Shown: positions 1-10,282 of the stretch, piece after piece
Layout of the letters: the number at the start of each line of letters is the position of its first letter
Position numbering within the stretch: the stretch's first letter is position 1
Source of the DNA: an uncultured Pelagibacteraceae bacterium
GTDB lineage: Bacteria > Pseudomonadota > Alphaproteobacteria > Pelagibacterales > Pelagibacteraceae
Reading direction: 5' to 3'
NCBI GenBank assembly: GCA_902597335.1
Contig: CACJXK010000001.1
Location: forward strand, 248,001 to 312,000
Length of the DNA stretch: 64,000 nucleotides
Notes under the pieces: model-generated
What the model saw: the letters and a program-made list of their open reading frames with translations, nothing else
Told to the model about the DNA's origin: nothing
The model's database searches: none
Program-made: the position numbers and the translations under genes

Positions 1-410
1 ATTTATTATTAAAAGAATTTCCAGAAACTGATTTTGCAGAGGATGCCAAATTCAAACTTGAATTAATTCAGGAAATACTTGCATCAAAAGAAATTTATTT
101 AGCAAATTATTATTTAAGCAGAGAAAAGTGGATACCAGCAATGAATAGATATAAAAAAATCGTAAACCAATATGACACTACTATATTTATTGAAGAAGCT
201 TTGTATAGACTTGTTGAATTGAATTATAAAATTGGGCTTGAAGAAGAAGCAAAAAAATATACAGCTTTACTAGGTTATAATTATCAGTCAAGTGAATGGT
301 ATGAAAGGTCTTATGAAATTTTAAATAAGAATTATAGAAAAGTAGATCTTAAAACAGATAGTGACAATCAAGAATCTTTACTTAAAAGATTTAAAGAATT
401 ATTTAAATAA
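1..410 (+). CDS. bamD: BamD outer-membrane assembly lipoprotein, 5'-truncated by window edge
   Basis: The reading frame is open from base 3 to the stop at 408-410, so only the C-terminal ~135 residues are present; the lipoprotein signal lies outside the window. The ATG at 141 is internal (codes the Met of a WIPAMNRYK stretch), not the start. Visible TPR-type helices include YYLSREKWIPAMNRYKKIV, EEALYRLVELNYKIGL and YTALLGYNYQSSEWY, which match the conserved end of BamD/ComL. BamD is the essential TPR lipoprotein of the BAM complex that inserts beta-barrel proteins into the outer membrane. It sits 6 nt upstream of ligA; in many alphaproteobacteria recN lies between these two, so its absence here is a compaction. 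Identification is firm, completeness is not. Confidence 0.9.
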   Translation, partial: LLLKEFPETDFAEDAKFKLELIQEILASKEIYLANYYLSREKWIPAMNRYKKIVNQYDTTIFIEEALYRLVELNYKIGLEEEAKKYTALLGYNYQSSEWYERSYEILNKNYRKVDLKTDSDNQESLLKRFKELFK

Positions 411-416
411 TAATAA

Positions 417-2429
417 ATGAAAGAGTCTGAAATAAAAAAACTTTATAAAAATAAATTAAATGAATTAAAAAAACATAATAAAAACTACTTTGATAAAAAC
501 TCACCTACAATTTCAGACAAAGATTATGATAAAATTAAATTAGACGTATTTGATTTAGAAAAAAAATATACTTTTTTAAAAAGCACATATTCACCGTCAA
601 TTTCTTTGGGATATCCACCATCAAAAAATTTTGTTAAATCTAATCATCGGGTAAAAATGCTTTCTTTATCAAATGCTTTTAATAAAGATGATTTACTAAA
701 TTTTGAAAAAAGAATTTATAATTATTTAAATCAAAAGATAGAATTAGAATATAGTGTTGAACCAAAAATAGATGGTATTTCTGCTTCACTAACTTATAAA
801 AATGGTATGTTATTAATTGGCACCTCTAGAGGAGATGGTGTTACAGGTGAGGTAATTACCGAAAATTTAAAAACTATAAATGACATACCTCATGTAATAA
901 AAGATAAAGATTTTCCAAGTGATATAGATATTAGAGGTGAGGTTTTTATAAAAAAAAGTGACTTCGAAAATTTAAAAAGCAATTTTGCAAATCCAAGAAA
1001 TGCAGCATCAGGTTCATTGAGACAAAAAAACTCTGAGCAAACCAAAAAAATACCACTTAATTTTGTAGCATACACTTTTGGTTTTTTTAAAAATAAAAAT
1101 ATTAAGAAGCAATCAGAATTTTTAAGCTGCTTAAAAAAATGGGGATTTAAAGTAAGTGAACACAATAAAGTATTTAAAACAATTAATGATTTAGAAATTT
1201 TTCATAAAAAATTTGAGAAATATAGGTTTGATTTAGAATATGATGTTGATGGTTTAGTTTATAAAATAAATAGTCTTGAACTTCAAAACAGATTAGGTTT
1301 TACAGCAAACTCTCCAAGATGGGCTATAGCTCACAAGTTTTCAGCAGATAGTGCATACTCTCAAATAACCGAAATAAATATTCAGGTTGGTAGAACTGGG
1401 GCATTAACACCTGTAGCCAGAATAAAGCCAGTAAATATTGGAGGAGTAATCGTTTCTAATGCAACCTTACACAATGAAGATGAAATTATCAGAAAAGATA
1501 TAAGAGTTGGTGATACGGTTAAAATAGAGAGAGCAGGGGATGTGATACCACATGTAATACTTGTTGACTTAAAAAAAAGAGATAGAAAATCGAAAAAATT
1601 TATTTTTCCAAAAAATTGTCCTTCTTGTGGATCAGAAACAATTAAAGAGCTTAACAAAGTAACAAAAAAGTATGACGCAGTTAGAAGATGTATTAATGAA
1701 GGTTATGATTGCGAAAAAATTGCGATTGAAAAAATAAAACACTTTATATCCAAAGATGCTATGAATATTGATGGACTAGGCAAAAAAGTTGTTGAGAATT
1801 TTTGGGATCTAAACTTAATAAGATTTCCACAAGATATATATAATTTTAACTATAGCAAAATATCAAAATTAGAGGGTTGGGGAGAACTTTCAGTTTCAAA
1901 TTTAAAATATTCAATAGATCAATCAAAAAAAGTTTCTTTCGATAGATTTTTATATGCCATTGGGATTAGACATATAGGTATAGAAAATGCTAAATTAATT
2001 GCAGAATACACAAAGTCTATAAAAAATTTTATGGGTTATGTTAAGAAAAATAAAATTAATGAATTTTTGAATATTGATGGAATTGGTGATACTCAGATAA
2101 AATCTTTGAATAAATTTTTTAATAACAAATTGAATTATAGTGTTTTCGAAAAATTATCCTCAATATTAAGTATTTCTGACATTAAATTAAATAAAAATGG
2201 AAAACTTTTAAACAATACATTCATGTTTACTGGAAAATTATCAGGTATGAGTAGAGCTGAAGCTAAATCACTGATAGAAAAAAATTCAGGATCTGTTGTT
2301 AGTTCAATTAATAAAAAATTAAAATATTTAATAATTGGAGAAAAGCCAACAAATCGAAAAGTTGAGCAAGCTAGGGATTTAGGAATAAATATCTTATCCC
2401 AGAAAGATTGGCTTGATTTACTTAATTAA
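417..2429 (+). CDS. ligA: NAD-dependent DNA ligase LigA
   Basis: Seals nicks in DNA during replication and repair using NAD+. The 670-aa product has normal family length. The adenylation motif EPKIDG places the nucleophilic lysine at residue 117, followed by the RGDG motif. A four-cysteine zinc site follows (CPSC, then two more Cys in RRCINEGYDC), then helix-hairpin-helix repeats (NIDGLG and NIDGIG) and a C-terminal BRCT domain from about residue 592. It starts 6 nt after bamD and its stop overlaps the convergent pepP stop by 12 nt. Confidence 0.97.
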   Translation: MKESEIKKLYKNKLNELKKHNKNYFDKNSPTISDKDYDKIKLDVFDLEKKYTFLKSTYSPSISLGYPPSKNFVKSNHRVKMLSLSNAFNKDDLLNFEKRIYNYLNQKIELEYSVEPKIDGISASLTYKNGMLLIGTSRGDGVTGEVITENLKTINDIPHVIKDKDFPSDIDIRGEVFIKKSDFENLKSNFANPRNAASGSLRQKNSEQTKKIPLNFVAYTFGFFKNKNIKKQSEFLSCLKKWGFKVSEHNKVFKTINDLEIFHKKFEKYRFDLEYDVDGLVYKINSLELQNRLGFTANSPRWAIAHKFSADSAYSQITEINIQVGRTGALTPVARIKPVNIGGVIVSNATLHNEDEIIRKDIRVGDTVKIERAGDVIPHVILVDLKKRDRKSKKFIFPKNCPSCGSETIKELNKVTKKYDAVRRCINEGYDCEKIAIEKIKHFISKDAMNIDGLGKKVVENFWDLNLIRFPQDIYNFNYSKISKLEGWGELSVSNLKYSIDQSKKVSFDRFLYAIGIRHIGIENAKLIAEYTKSIKNFMGYVKKNKINEFLNIDGIGDTQIKSLNKFFNNKLNYSVFEKLSSILSISDIKLNKNGKLLNNTFMFTGKLSGMSRAEAKSLIEKNSGSVVSSINKKLKYLIIGEKPTNRKVEQARDLGINILSQKDWLDLLN

Positions 2430-4100
2430 ATTAGTCAACCATTTCTTTACATTTTTTTTCAAAAAAGGAGAAATAGTATTATAAACTTCAAAGTGATACT
2501 TAAATAGGTAATCTTTTTCCTTTTTATTGAGCATTTTAAAGTTAACCAAATCGATATCGATTGGTGCCAAAGTAAGATTCTCAAAAAATAATTTTGATTT
2601 AAATTTTTTAATAAAAACTAAATTTTCAATTCTTATACCAAAATCGTTTTTCTTATAAAATCCAGGTTCATTACTTAAAATCATCCCCTCTTTTAAATCT
2701 ACATAGTTATTTCTTGATATTCCTTGTGGACCTTCATGAACATTAAGAAATGCCCCAACTCCATGACCAGTTCCATGCCGATAATCAAGGCCAACAGAGT
2801 TGAGACTTTTTCTTGCAATTTTATCTATATTATGTCCATTTTTCTCTCTTTTAATATCTGATAATACAACAGCAATATGGCCTTTTAATACTCTTGTAAA
2901 TATATCTTTAATTTTATTCGAAACTTTTGAAAAACATACTGTTCTAGTTACATCTGTTGTCCCCCATTTATATTGTCCTCCAGAGTCAATAAGCAACAAA
3001 TCATTTTTTTTTAATTTTCTATCTGTATATCTATTGGACCTGTAATGAATTATTGCTCCATTTGGTCCTGATCCAGCAATAGTATCAAAGCTAGGATATA
3101 AATAATTTTTATTTTCTTTTCTAAAATTCTCTAATTTTTTCTCAATTTTTTTTTCTGTTAGATTTTTAATTTTATGGTTTTTTATCCAATACAGGAATTT
3201 TGTTAAAGCAACACCATCCTCAATGTGTGCATCAATCATATTTTTAATTTCGGTTTTATTTTTGACAGATTTTAAAATATAAATTGGGTCTTCTCTTTCA
3301 ATTATTTTAAAATTAAAATTTATTAAGCTTTCCTCGAAAACTGAACATGTTTTACTATCAATACAAAAATTTCCTTGTTTAAGATTAATCAAAGACTTCA
3401 AAATACTATTTTCTTCAAAAAAATATATTTTTAATTTTTTTAAAGTTTTTTTGATTTTGTTTATTTTATATTTATTAGCAAAAAAAAATATTTTTTTTTC
3501 TTTAGAAATTATTATTTTACAATTAGCTATGGGAGAATTTGGCAAATCTTTTCCTCTAATATTAAGAAGCCAACAAATATTTTCGCCAGCGCTTATGTAA
3601 GAATAATCAATTTTTTTTTTTATCATCAATTTAACTAAACGATTTATTTTTTTGCTAACACTTGCACCAGCAATACCTGCATCTAAGCTAAAAAATAAAT
3701 TATTTTTTTTATTTATTTTCTTATTTTTAAATTTATAATTTAAAGGAATTAGGAAATATTCATCTCCAAAATATTTATTTAAAGTTTCTTTCGTGAAAAG
3801 ACTTGGATCAAAACCAACTTTAATTTTTTTTTTTAATAAATTTTTAGGCCAAACATAAGGAATTTCACAAATTTTAAAGTTTTTACCAGACTCCTTTTCA
3901 GCTTGAATAGTGTATCTTCCATCAACAAATAAATACTTTTTATTCTTTAAAAAAATCGCAAAACCTGCTGATCCAGAAAATTTTGAAATTGATCTTAGAT
4001 TATTTATTTTAGAATATTCTGTAAAATAATGATCGTTTTTTGGTAGAATATACCCATCTAAGTTATTTGAGTTGATAATTTTGCTTATTTCAATGCTCAT
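2418..4100 (-). CDS. pepP: Xaa-Pro aminopeptidase (aminopeptidase P, M24B family)
   Basis: Cytosolic metallopeptidase releasing N-terminal residues before proline. An N-terminal creatinase-like half is followed by the M24 pita-bread domain. The metal ligands are visible in order: Asp in LLIDSGGQY, Asp in TTDVTRT, His in GTGHGVG, Glu in SNEPGFY and Glu in GIRIENL. The long form has an extra middle domain, as in eukaryote-type aminopeptidase P, and 560 aa fits. The frame is open to an earlier ATG at 4127, but the ATG at 4098-4100 overlaps the uvrD stop as ATGA, the usual coupled arrangement here, so that start is chosen. It is cotranscribed downstream of uvrD. Confidence 0.93.
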   Translation of the reverse strand: MSIEISKIINSNNLDGYILPKNDHYFTEYSKINNLRSISKFSGSAGFAIFLKNKKYLFVDGRYTIQAEKESGKNFKICEIPYVWPKNLLKKKIKVGFDPSLFTKETLNKYFGDEYFLIPLNYKFKNKKINKKNNLFFSLDAGIAGASVSKKINRLVKLMIKKKIDYSYISAGENICWLLNIRGKDLPNSPIANCKIIISKEKKIFFFANKYKINKIKKTLKKLKIYFFEENSILKSLINLKQGNFCIDSKTCSVFEESLINFNFKIIEREDPIYILKSVKNKTEIKNMIDAHIEDGVALTKFLYWIKNHKIKNLTEKKIEKKLENFRKENKNYLYPSFDTIAGSGPNGAIIHYRSNRYTDRKLKKNDLLLIDSGGQYKWGTTDVTRTVCFSKVSNKIKDIFTRVLKGHIAVVLSDIKREKNGHNIDKIARKSLNSVGLDYRHGTGHGVGAFLNVHEGPQGISRNNYVDLKEGMILSNEPGFYKKNDFGIRIENLVFIKKFKSKLFFENLTLAPIDIDLVNFKMLNKKEKDYLFKYHFEVYNTISPFLKKNVKKWLTNLIK

Positions 4101-6124
4101 TTTAATTTTTTTTGATATCGTATCCACCCTGGACTTCTAATTTCATTATCACCATCAAAATCTATGTCTTGATTAAATTCAAAATCTTCCTCTTTTTTGT
4201 CCATAAAATTATTATTTTTTTTTATATAATCATCAGGCAGTTCATCAACAAACCTTGACGCCATACTATCAATCCAATCACCCTGATAAAACCTGTTCAT
4301 AGAAAACGATATTTTAGCTAGTTTTTTTGCCCTAGTAATACCAACATACGCCAACCTTCTTTCTTCCTCTAGTCCACTTTCACCCTTTTCCTCAATACTT
4401 TTTTGGTGAGGAAACAATCCTTCTTCCCATCCTGGCAAGAATACCACATCGAACTCCAAACCTTTTGATGCGTGAATTGTCATCAAGTTCACCTTCTCAC
4501 TCTGCCAGTCTTGATCTAGTGATGTTGCAAGTGCAACATGCTCTAAAAAACTTTCCAAGTTGTCAAATTCTTTCATTGCATTTAATAATTCTTTTATATT
4601 TTCTAATCTATTTTCATTTTCTATATCCTTCTTATTTTTCAACATTTCACTGTACCCTGATTCATCTAAAATTGTTTGTAACAGTTTGTTATGATTCATT
4701 TTTTCACTTAAATCATTTCTCCATTTAGTTAAAAGATTTAATAATGAATTAAGTCCTATTTTGGTTTTAGGTTTAATTTTATTTTGTTCTATTAATTTTT
4801 TGGAAGCTACTTCTAGGGAACACTTATTTAATTTAGCAAAATTGTTAATTGTTTTTACTGTTGTATCACCAATAGATCTCTTTGGAACATTTAGAATTCT
4901 TTCAAATGATAAATCATCTTGTTGTTGATAAACAGTCTTTAAATACGCTACACAATCCTTTACTTCTGCTCTTTCATAGAATTTTATACCTCCTATAATT
5001 CTATAAGGTACACCAATTTTTAAAAATCTTTCTTCAAACTCTCTTGTTTGAAAAATAGCTCTTACTAGTATAGCAATTTGGTTTAATGAAAATTTACTTT
5101 TGAAATCCTCAATATTAGAACCAATTTCGGTTGCTTCATCTTTAACATTTCTGAAGCAATTTAAAGATACAAGTTCACCTTCTTCTTGGTCTGTAAAAAG
5201 TTTTTTTCCAACTCTATTTTGATTATTTTCAATTATATTTGACGCAACACTCAAAATATTTTGAGTAGATCTATAATTTTTTTCTAATCTAATTATTTTA
5301 GTATTTTCATAAACATTTTCAAATTGAAGAAAATTTTTTATTTCAGCACCTCTCCAACTATATATTGATTGATCATCATCTCCAACACAGCAAATATTTT
5401 GATTATACTCTGCTAGATACTTAAGCCATTCACTTTGAATAAAGTTTGTGTCTTGATATTCATCAACTAAGATATACTTAAACTTTTTAGAATACATATT
5501 TGAAATATCTTTATTCTTTTCAAAAATTTTTACAGTATGAAGAATTAAGTCACTAAAATCAGCAGCATTTAAATCAATAAGTTTCTTTTGATAAATTTTA
5601 TAAATACCAAGAAAGCTTTTTTCTAAAACATCCTTACGTTTTAGTATTACTTCATTCGGATAAAAACCTTTATTTTTCCATTTATCAATTATTGCCAAAA
5701 TATATCTAGGCGATATTTTTTTTGTATCTATGTTTTCAGATTTACAAATATTTTTAATCAATCTCACTTGGTCATCTTGATCAATAATTGAAAAATTTGA
5801 CTTTAGTTCAACTGCCTCTGCGTGCTTTCTTAATATTTTCGCACTAATTGAGTGAAAAGTACCTAACCAAGGAAGACCTGTTGCCTCTTTTTTTAAAAAT
5901 TTAGAGACTCTTAGTTGCATTTCTTTTGCTGCTTTGTTTGTAAAAGTTACTGCTAATATTTGATTTGGGAATGCCTTGTGCTGTTTTACTATGTGTGCAA
6001 TTCTTGATGTTAAAACTCTTGTTTTACCTGATCCTGCACCTGCAACAATCAAAAGCGGGCCATTTAAATGTAAAACAGCTTCTTCCTGACTTTTATTGAG
6101 ATTTGTTAAATAATCTAAATTCAT
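4097..6124 (-). CDS. uvrD: UvrD/PcrA-family superfamily 1 DNA helicase
   Basis: 3'-5' ATP-dependent helicase acting in nucleotide excision and mismatch repair. Walker A GAGSGKT is at residues 29-35, motif Ia in AVTFTNKAAKEM, motif II DEYQDT at 221-226, motif III in GDDDQSIYSWRGA, motif IV/Va in NYRST and TIHASKGLEF, and motif VI in RLAYVGITRAKK. The 675-aa length is slightly short of E. coli UvrD (about 720), with a reduced C-terminal tail. It is the first gene of a uvrD-pepP pair with a 4-nt ATGA overlap. A divergent AsmA-like gene begins 36 nt away, so the promoters of both must lie in or around 6125-6160. Confidence 0.95.
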   Translation of the reverse strand: MNLDYLTNLNKSQEEAVLHLNGPLLIVAGAGSGKTRVLTSRIAHIVKQHKAFPNQILAVTFTNKAAKEMQLRVSKFLKKEATGLPWLGTFHSISAKILRKHAEAVELKSNFSIIDQDDQVRLIKNICKSENIDTKKISPRYILAIIDKWKNKGFYPNEVILKRKDVLEKSFLGIYKIYQKKLIDLNAADFSDLILHTVKIFEKNKDISNMYSKKFKYILVDEYQDTNFIQSEWLKYLAEYNQNICCVGDDDQSIYSWRGAEIKNFLQFENVYENTKIIRLEKNYRSTQNILSVASNIIENNQNRVGKKLFTDQEEGELVSLNCFRNVKDEATEIGSNIEDFKSKFSLNQIAILVRAIFQTREFEERFLKIGVPYRIIGGIKFYERAEVKDCVAYLKTVYQQQDDLSFERILNVPKRSIGDTTVKTINNFAKLNKCSLEVASKKLIEQNKIKPKTKIGLNSLLNLLTKWRNDLSEKMNHNKLLQTILDESGYSEMLKNKKDIENENRLENIKELLNAMKEFDNLESFLEHVALATSLDQDWQSEKVNLMTIHASKGLEFDVVFLPGWEEGLFPHQKSIEEKGESGLEEERRLAYVGITRAKKLAKISFSMNRFYQGDWIDSMASRFVDELPDDYIKKNNNFMDKKEEDFEFNQDIDFDGDNEIRSPGWIRYQKKLK

Positions 6125-6160
6125 CGTTTATTTTTTTTCAATTTAAGCGATATTAAATCA

Positions 6161-7534
6161 ATGGAAAAAACAGGCAAACTCTCTTTATTTGTAAAAAGTA
6201 TTTTTTTATTAATTATACTATTTTTTTTGTTTGGCATTTATTTATCAATACCAGTTTTATTTAATTATAAAAGTATAGAAAATATCATTGAGAAAAAATT
6301 TTATTCAAATTTTGATATTAAAATAAATATAAATGGTGACATAAAGTATCAATTATTGCCAAAACCGCATTTGTTAATTAATAATTCGTCTTTATCAATA
6401 GACGATAAAAGTGCTGGGGAAATGTCAATTGATATTGAGTCATTAAAAGTTTTTCTAGACACAAATAAACTGTATCCAAAATCTAAAATAAGTTTCGAAA
6501 AAATTGAATTACAAGAGAACAATTTTTCACTAAAAAAAAAAGAATATAATATTTTGAGAAATTATTTTCATAATAGTAATAGCAAACCAATTCATATCAA
6601 AAAAAGTAAAATATTTATATTAGATGAAAATGGTGAGACAATTGTAATTTCTCCAATAAAAAAATTAGTTTTTACAACTTCTCAAAAAGACAACATTAAA
6701 AAATTAAACATCAATGGAAATATTTTTGACTTAGATTTTGTATCTATTTGGAAAAAAGAATTTATTTCAAAATTTAATTCACAAATAGAAATAAATTTTA
6801 AAAATCCTAATATATTTATTAAAAATACATTAAATTATGAAAATAGTTCAAACTTTAAAGGATCAACATTTATAAATTTTTTAAACCAGGATATTGAGGT
6901 TAATTATCTATTTAAAAATAATACAATAACTTTAAAATCACCACAAAATAATAATGATATAAATTTAGACTCTATAATTGAGCTTAACCCATTTTATTTA
7001 AATTCAAATATAATTTTGAATAAGCAAAATTTAAATTTTTTAATTGATAATTTAGTTTACTCAATACTTAATTTAAAATCTGATTTAATAGGAAATTTAA
7101 ATGGAGACTTAAAACTTTCTTTAACCAATCTTAAAAATGAAATTATAAGTGATGGTTTTATAAACTTTAAAATTTCAGAAAGGTCTATTGTTTTAAATAA
7201 AGCAATACTTAATCTAGGAGATGCAGGTTCGATTGTGTCTGAAATCAAATATCAAAATGAAGATGGAGAAATAATGTTAAATTCATCAAATGTAATTACT
7301 ATTAAAAATAAGAGAAATTTTGCAAAGAAATTTCAATTAAATCTGAGAGAAGTTAAAAAAATAGATAAGATATATTTTAAAATAGACAAAAACATCAGTA
7401 CAGGCTTGATTTCAATCTTTGATATAAAAATCAATCAATTAGATAACCTTCATAAAACTGAGGACGACTTACCTTATAATTTTAGAAAACTTCAAGAATT
7501 TAAATCAATTGTTAAAAGAATTTTAAGTAATTAG
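6161..7534 (+). CDS. AsmA-like inner-membrane-anchored protein
   Basis: A hydrophobic segment at about residues 12-32 anchors the protein; the rest (to 457) is low in charge, rich in beta-forming I/N/L residues and likely periplasmic. The start of the soluble part, around [20 protein letters not shown], matches the AsmA N-terminal pattern in which a beta-rich groove follows a single membrane helix. AsmA-like proteins are thought to help move phospholipid between membranes. Family assignment comes from this layout and motif, not from a full-length match. Its stop overlaps the convergent fumC stop by 4 nt (TTAG). Confidence 0.65.
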   Translation: MEKTGKLSLFVKSIFLLIILFFLFGIYLSIPVLFNYKSIENIIEKKFYSNFDIKININGDIKYQLLPKPHLLINNSSLSIDDKSAGEMSIDIESLKVFLDTNKLYPKSKISFEKIELQENNFSLKKKEYNILRNYFHNSNSKPIHIKKSKIFILDENGETIVISPIKKLVFTTSQKDNIKKLNINGNIFDLDFVSIWKKEFISKFNSQIEINFKNPNIFIKNTLNYENSSNFKGSTFINFLNQDIEVNYLFKNNTITLKSPQNNNDINLDSIIELNPFYLNSNIILNKQNLNFLIDNLVYSILNLKSDLIGNLNGDLKLSLTNLKNEIISDGFINFKISERSIVLNKAILNLGDAGSIVSEIKYQNEDGEIMLNSSNVITIKNKRNFAKKFQLNLREVKKIDKIYFKIDKNISTGLISIFDIKINQLDNLHKTEDDLPYNFRKLQEFKSIVKRILSN

Positions 7535-8919
7535 AAAGGTCTTATCATTTTAAGTGGATCTACAATCTTATCGTAATCTTTTTCAGTAATAAGTCCTGTT
7601 TTCATAGCCTCTATTTTGAGGGTTGTTTTATTTTTTAAAGCATTTTTTGCAATTTTGGCCGCATTATCATAACCAATCACCGGTGATAAAGCAGTTACAA
7701 GCATTAAAGAATTATCTACCAAATCTTTAATTCTATTTTTATCTGCCTTTAATCCAGATATGCAATATTTCCCAAAACTTTTTGTGCTATCAGATAATAA
7801 TTGTATGGATTGAAGTACATTATGAATTATTAAAGGTTTGAAAACATTAAGTTCAAAATGTCCATGCGATCCGGCCATAGTAATCCCGTTATGATTTCCA
7901 ATTACTTTAACACAAACCATTGTCACAGCTTCACATTGAGTAGGATTTACTTTACCAGGCATTATAGAAGATCCTGGTTCATTTTCTGGAAGTATCAATT
8001 CACCATATCCGGCTCTAGGTCCTGATCCTAAAAATCTTATATCATTGGCAATCTTCATTAGACAAACTGCAGTTGTATTTAATGTTCCAGAGTAGTTTAC
8101 AATTGCATCGTGTGCAGCTAATGCTGCAAACTTATTTTTCGCAGGTTTAAATGGCAGTTTAGTTATTTTTTTAATTTCATTTACTATTTTTTTATCAAAA
8201 TTTTTTTTTGTATTAATTCCGGTACCAACAGCAGTTCCACCTTGAGCCAAGTAATATATTTCATTTAGCGAAACTTTAATTCTCGTAATGCATTCATCTA
8301 GTTGAGATTGATAACCTGAAAATTCTTGACCTAATGATAATGGTGTTGCGTCTTGAAGGTGTGTTCTTCCAATTTTTACAATTTTACTAAACTTTCTTAC
8401 TTTTTTTTTTAATTCATTATTTAATAATTCTAAACTTGGTAATAGTTTTTCTTTCGTCTCCATTGCTATAGCGATATGCATTGCAGTTGGAAATACGTCG
8501 TTAGTTGATTGTGATTTGTTTACATGATCATTTGGATGAACAGGTTTTTTTGTGCCTTTTTTTCCTTTTAAGATTTCAATAGCTCTATTAGATATTACCT
8601 CATTCACATTCATATTAGTTTGAGTACCAGAGCCTGTTTGCCAAACTTTAAGTGGAAAATGATTATCTAATTTCCCAGAGATTACTTCATTTGCAGCTCG
8701 GATTATTGATTTAAAAATCTTTGAATTAATATCTTTATTTTTAAAATTTGTTATTGCAGCAGCTTTTTTAATTATAGCTATAGATTTAATTAATTTAGGC
8801 CTAACCAATATATCTCCAATATCAAAGTACTTTTTTGATCTTTGTGTTGATGCACCCCAATATTTATCCACAGGTACATTTATAGAACCTATGCTGTCAT
8901 ATTCTTTTCTGAATTTCAT
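7531..8919 (-). CDS. fumC: Class II fumarate hydratase
   Basis: TCA-cycle enzyme interconverting fumarate and malate, iron-independent. The signature [11 protein letters not shown] is at 316-326, carrying the catalytic-loop serine. GSGTQTNMN and the active-site region [10 protein letters not shown] (His 188) are also present. The 462-aa length is normal for the homotetrameric class II enzyme. Monocistronic; divergent from the MazG-like gene with 67 nt between starts. Confidence 0.97.
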   Translation of the reverse strand: MKFRKEYDSIGSINVPVDKYWGASTQRSKKYFDIGDILVRPKLIKSIAIIKKAAAITNFKNKDINSKIFKSIIRAANEVISGKLDNHFPLKVWQTGSGTQTNMNVNEVISNRAIEILKGKKGTKKPVHPNDHVNKSQSTNDVFPTAMHIAIAMETKEKLLPSLELLNNELKKKVRKFSKIVKIGRTHLQDATPLSLGQEFSGYQSQLDECITRIKVSLNEIYYLAQGGTAVGTGINTKKNFDKKIVNEIKKITKLPFKPAKNKFAALAAHDAIVNYSGTLNTTAVCLMKIANDIRFLGSGPRAGYGELILPENEPGSSIMPGKVNPTQCEAVTMVCVKVIGNHNGITMAGSHGHFELNVFKPLIIHNVLQSIQLLSDSTKSFGKYCISGLKADKNRIKDLVDNSLMLVTALSPVIGYDNAAKIAKNALKNKTTLKIEAMKTGLITEKDYDKIVDPLKMIRPF

Positions 8920-8986
8920 TATCTTATTTTGAGAGTATATTGAGATATTTATACATTAAAAAATATTAAAATCATATAGGAGTAAA

Positions 8987-9358
8987 ATGACAAATTTTGA
9001 AAAGGTTGGTTTCTTTATGAAAACTTTTAATCAAGAAGTAAAAGTTTCATCAAGCTTAGGCACTGAAAAGATTAATTCTTTGAGAATATCACTTATCAGT
9101 GAGGAACTTGAAGAGCTTAAACAAGCCATATCTGAAAAAAATTTAACAGAAGTTGCTGATGCTTTAACAGACATATTATACGTTACTTATGGAGCAGGGC
9201 ATGCATTTGGTATTGATTTAGACAGATGTTTTGATGAAGTTCAAAATTCAAATATGAGTAAGTTAGGAAAAGATGGCAAGCCCATATTTAATGAATTTGG
9301 AAAGGTAATGAAGGGTCCTAATTATTTCAAACCAGATTTGTCTAAATATATTAAATAA
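8987..9358 (+). CDS. MazG-like nucleotide pyrophosphohydrolase
   Basis: Short all-alpha NTP-PPase-fold protein of 123 aa. The metal-binding acidic helices are visible as EELEEL followed by ADALTDILYV, the EExxE...ExxD-like pattern of the MazG/phosphoribosyl-ATP pyrophosphohydrolase superfamily. Family members hydrolyse (d)NTPs, often aberrant ones, to monophosphates; the substrate here cannot be read from sequence. The start is supported by AGGAG at 8978-8982, at good spacing from the ATG. It abuts the convergent ygfZ gene with no bases between stops. Confidence 0.75.
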   Translation: MTNFEKVGFFMKTFNQEVKVSSSLGTEKINSLRISLISEELEELKQAISEKNLTEVADALTDILYVTYGAGHAFGIDLDRCFDEVQNSNMSKLGKDGKPIFNEFGKVMKGPNYFKPDLSKYIK

Positions 9359-10240
9359 TTAAAACCAAAATGGTTTAATAGCTTTAATATTTGCATCTCC
9401 ACATTTTAGATTTGCATCAAAATTAAATTTTTTATTCTCCAATTTTAATAAAGCAAATGGGGTTTTATTATTGATTAATAACTTTCCAATATTCTTATTC
9501 TCAAAAGTTATTTCTACACTATTGAGTTCACCATCTAAAACTTTAATTGCAAACAATCTCTTATTTAATTTATCTTTAAGCTTAATTCTTGCAGTGTTTT
9601 CTTGCCCAACATAACAACCTTTTTGAAAATCTATTCCATTTAGTTCTTCAAAGTTACACTCAATTCCAAAAATTTTATCCTGAAGATTTCTGGTATTAAT
9701 TTGAGGTATACCCAACTCGTGACTAAGATTATAGTATTCATTAACATCTGAAACTTCTAATCTTAATTTTTTTAGTGATAAATATAGTTTTTCTAAATTA
9801 ATAATTAATCTAGCTCCTAATTCTTTAGATCTCGGATCTAGAAGTATAGGATCTTCTCTAAATTTTATTGTAAAACCTTCTTCATTTTTAGAATTTTCTA
9901 TTTCTAGAAATTTTTCTTTATTTAGACTTGCTACAACAAACTCATTACTAAGATTTAATATCTCAACTTTTGACCTTAGTTTATATAAGTTTAATTGTTT
10001 ATATAAATCATCGATAATTTCCTTTTCACAATCTAAAAAAAAGCCTGATTTATGTTTAATAATTATAAAATCATAAAGATATTTTCCTTGGGGAGTTAAA
10101 AGAGCTGAAAAACAACTTCTATTTTCTGATACGTTTTCAATATTATTTGTAATTATATTTTGTAAAAACTTTTTTGCTTCCTCTCCATTTATGTAAAGAA
10201 GACCTCTATCCTCTAAAATGTAAACACTTCTCCTATTCAT
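9359..10240 (-). CDS. ygfZ: YgfZ/GcvT-fold folate-binding protein (Fe-S cluster assembly)
   Basis: Tetrahydrofolate-dependent factor that supports assembly or repair of certain Fe-S enzymes. The hallmark KGCYVGQE motif, with its reactive Cys, is in the C-terminal half, followed by ARIKLKDKLNKRL, a normal continuation of the YgfZ signature. The 293-aa length is typical. The start MNRRSVYILEDRGLLYINGEEAKKF resembles alphaproteobacterial YgfZ. It is divergent from pyrC with 42 nt between them. Confidence 0.9.
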   Translation of the reverse strand: MNRRSVYILEDRGLLYINGEEAKKFLQNIITNNIENVSENRSCFSALLTPQGKYLYDFIIIKHKSGFFLDCEKEIIDDLYKQLNLYKLRSKVEILNLSNEFVVASLNKEKFLEIENSKNEEGFTIKFREDPILLDPRSKELGARLIINLEKLYLSLKKLRLEVSDVNEYYNLSHELGIPQINTRNLQDKIFGIECNFEELNGIDFQKGCYVGQENTARIKLKDKLNKRLFAIKVLDGELNSVEITFENKNIGKLLINNKTPFALLKLENKKFNFDANLKCGDANIKAIKPFWF

Positions 10241-10282
10241 ATTGTAATACTATAACAAATGATATAATTACTTTTTTTAAAT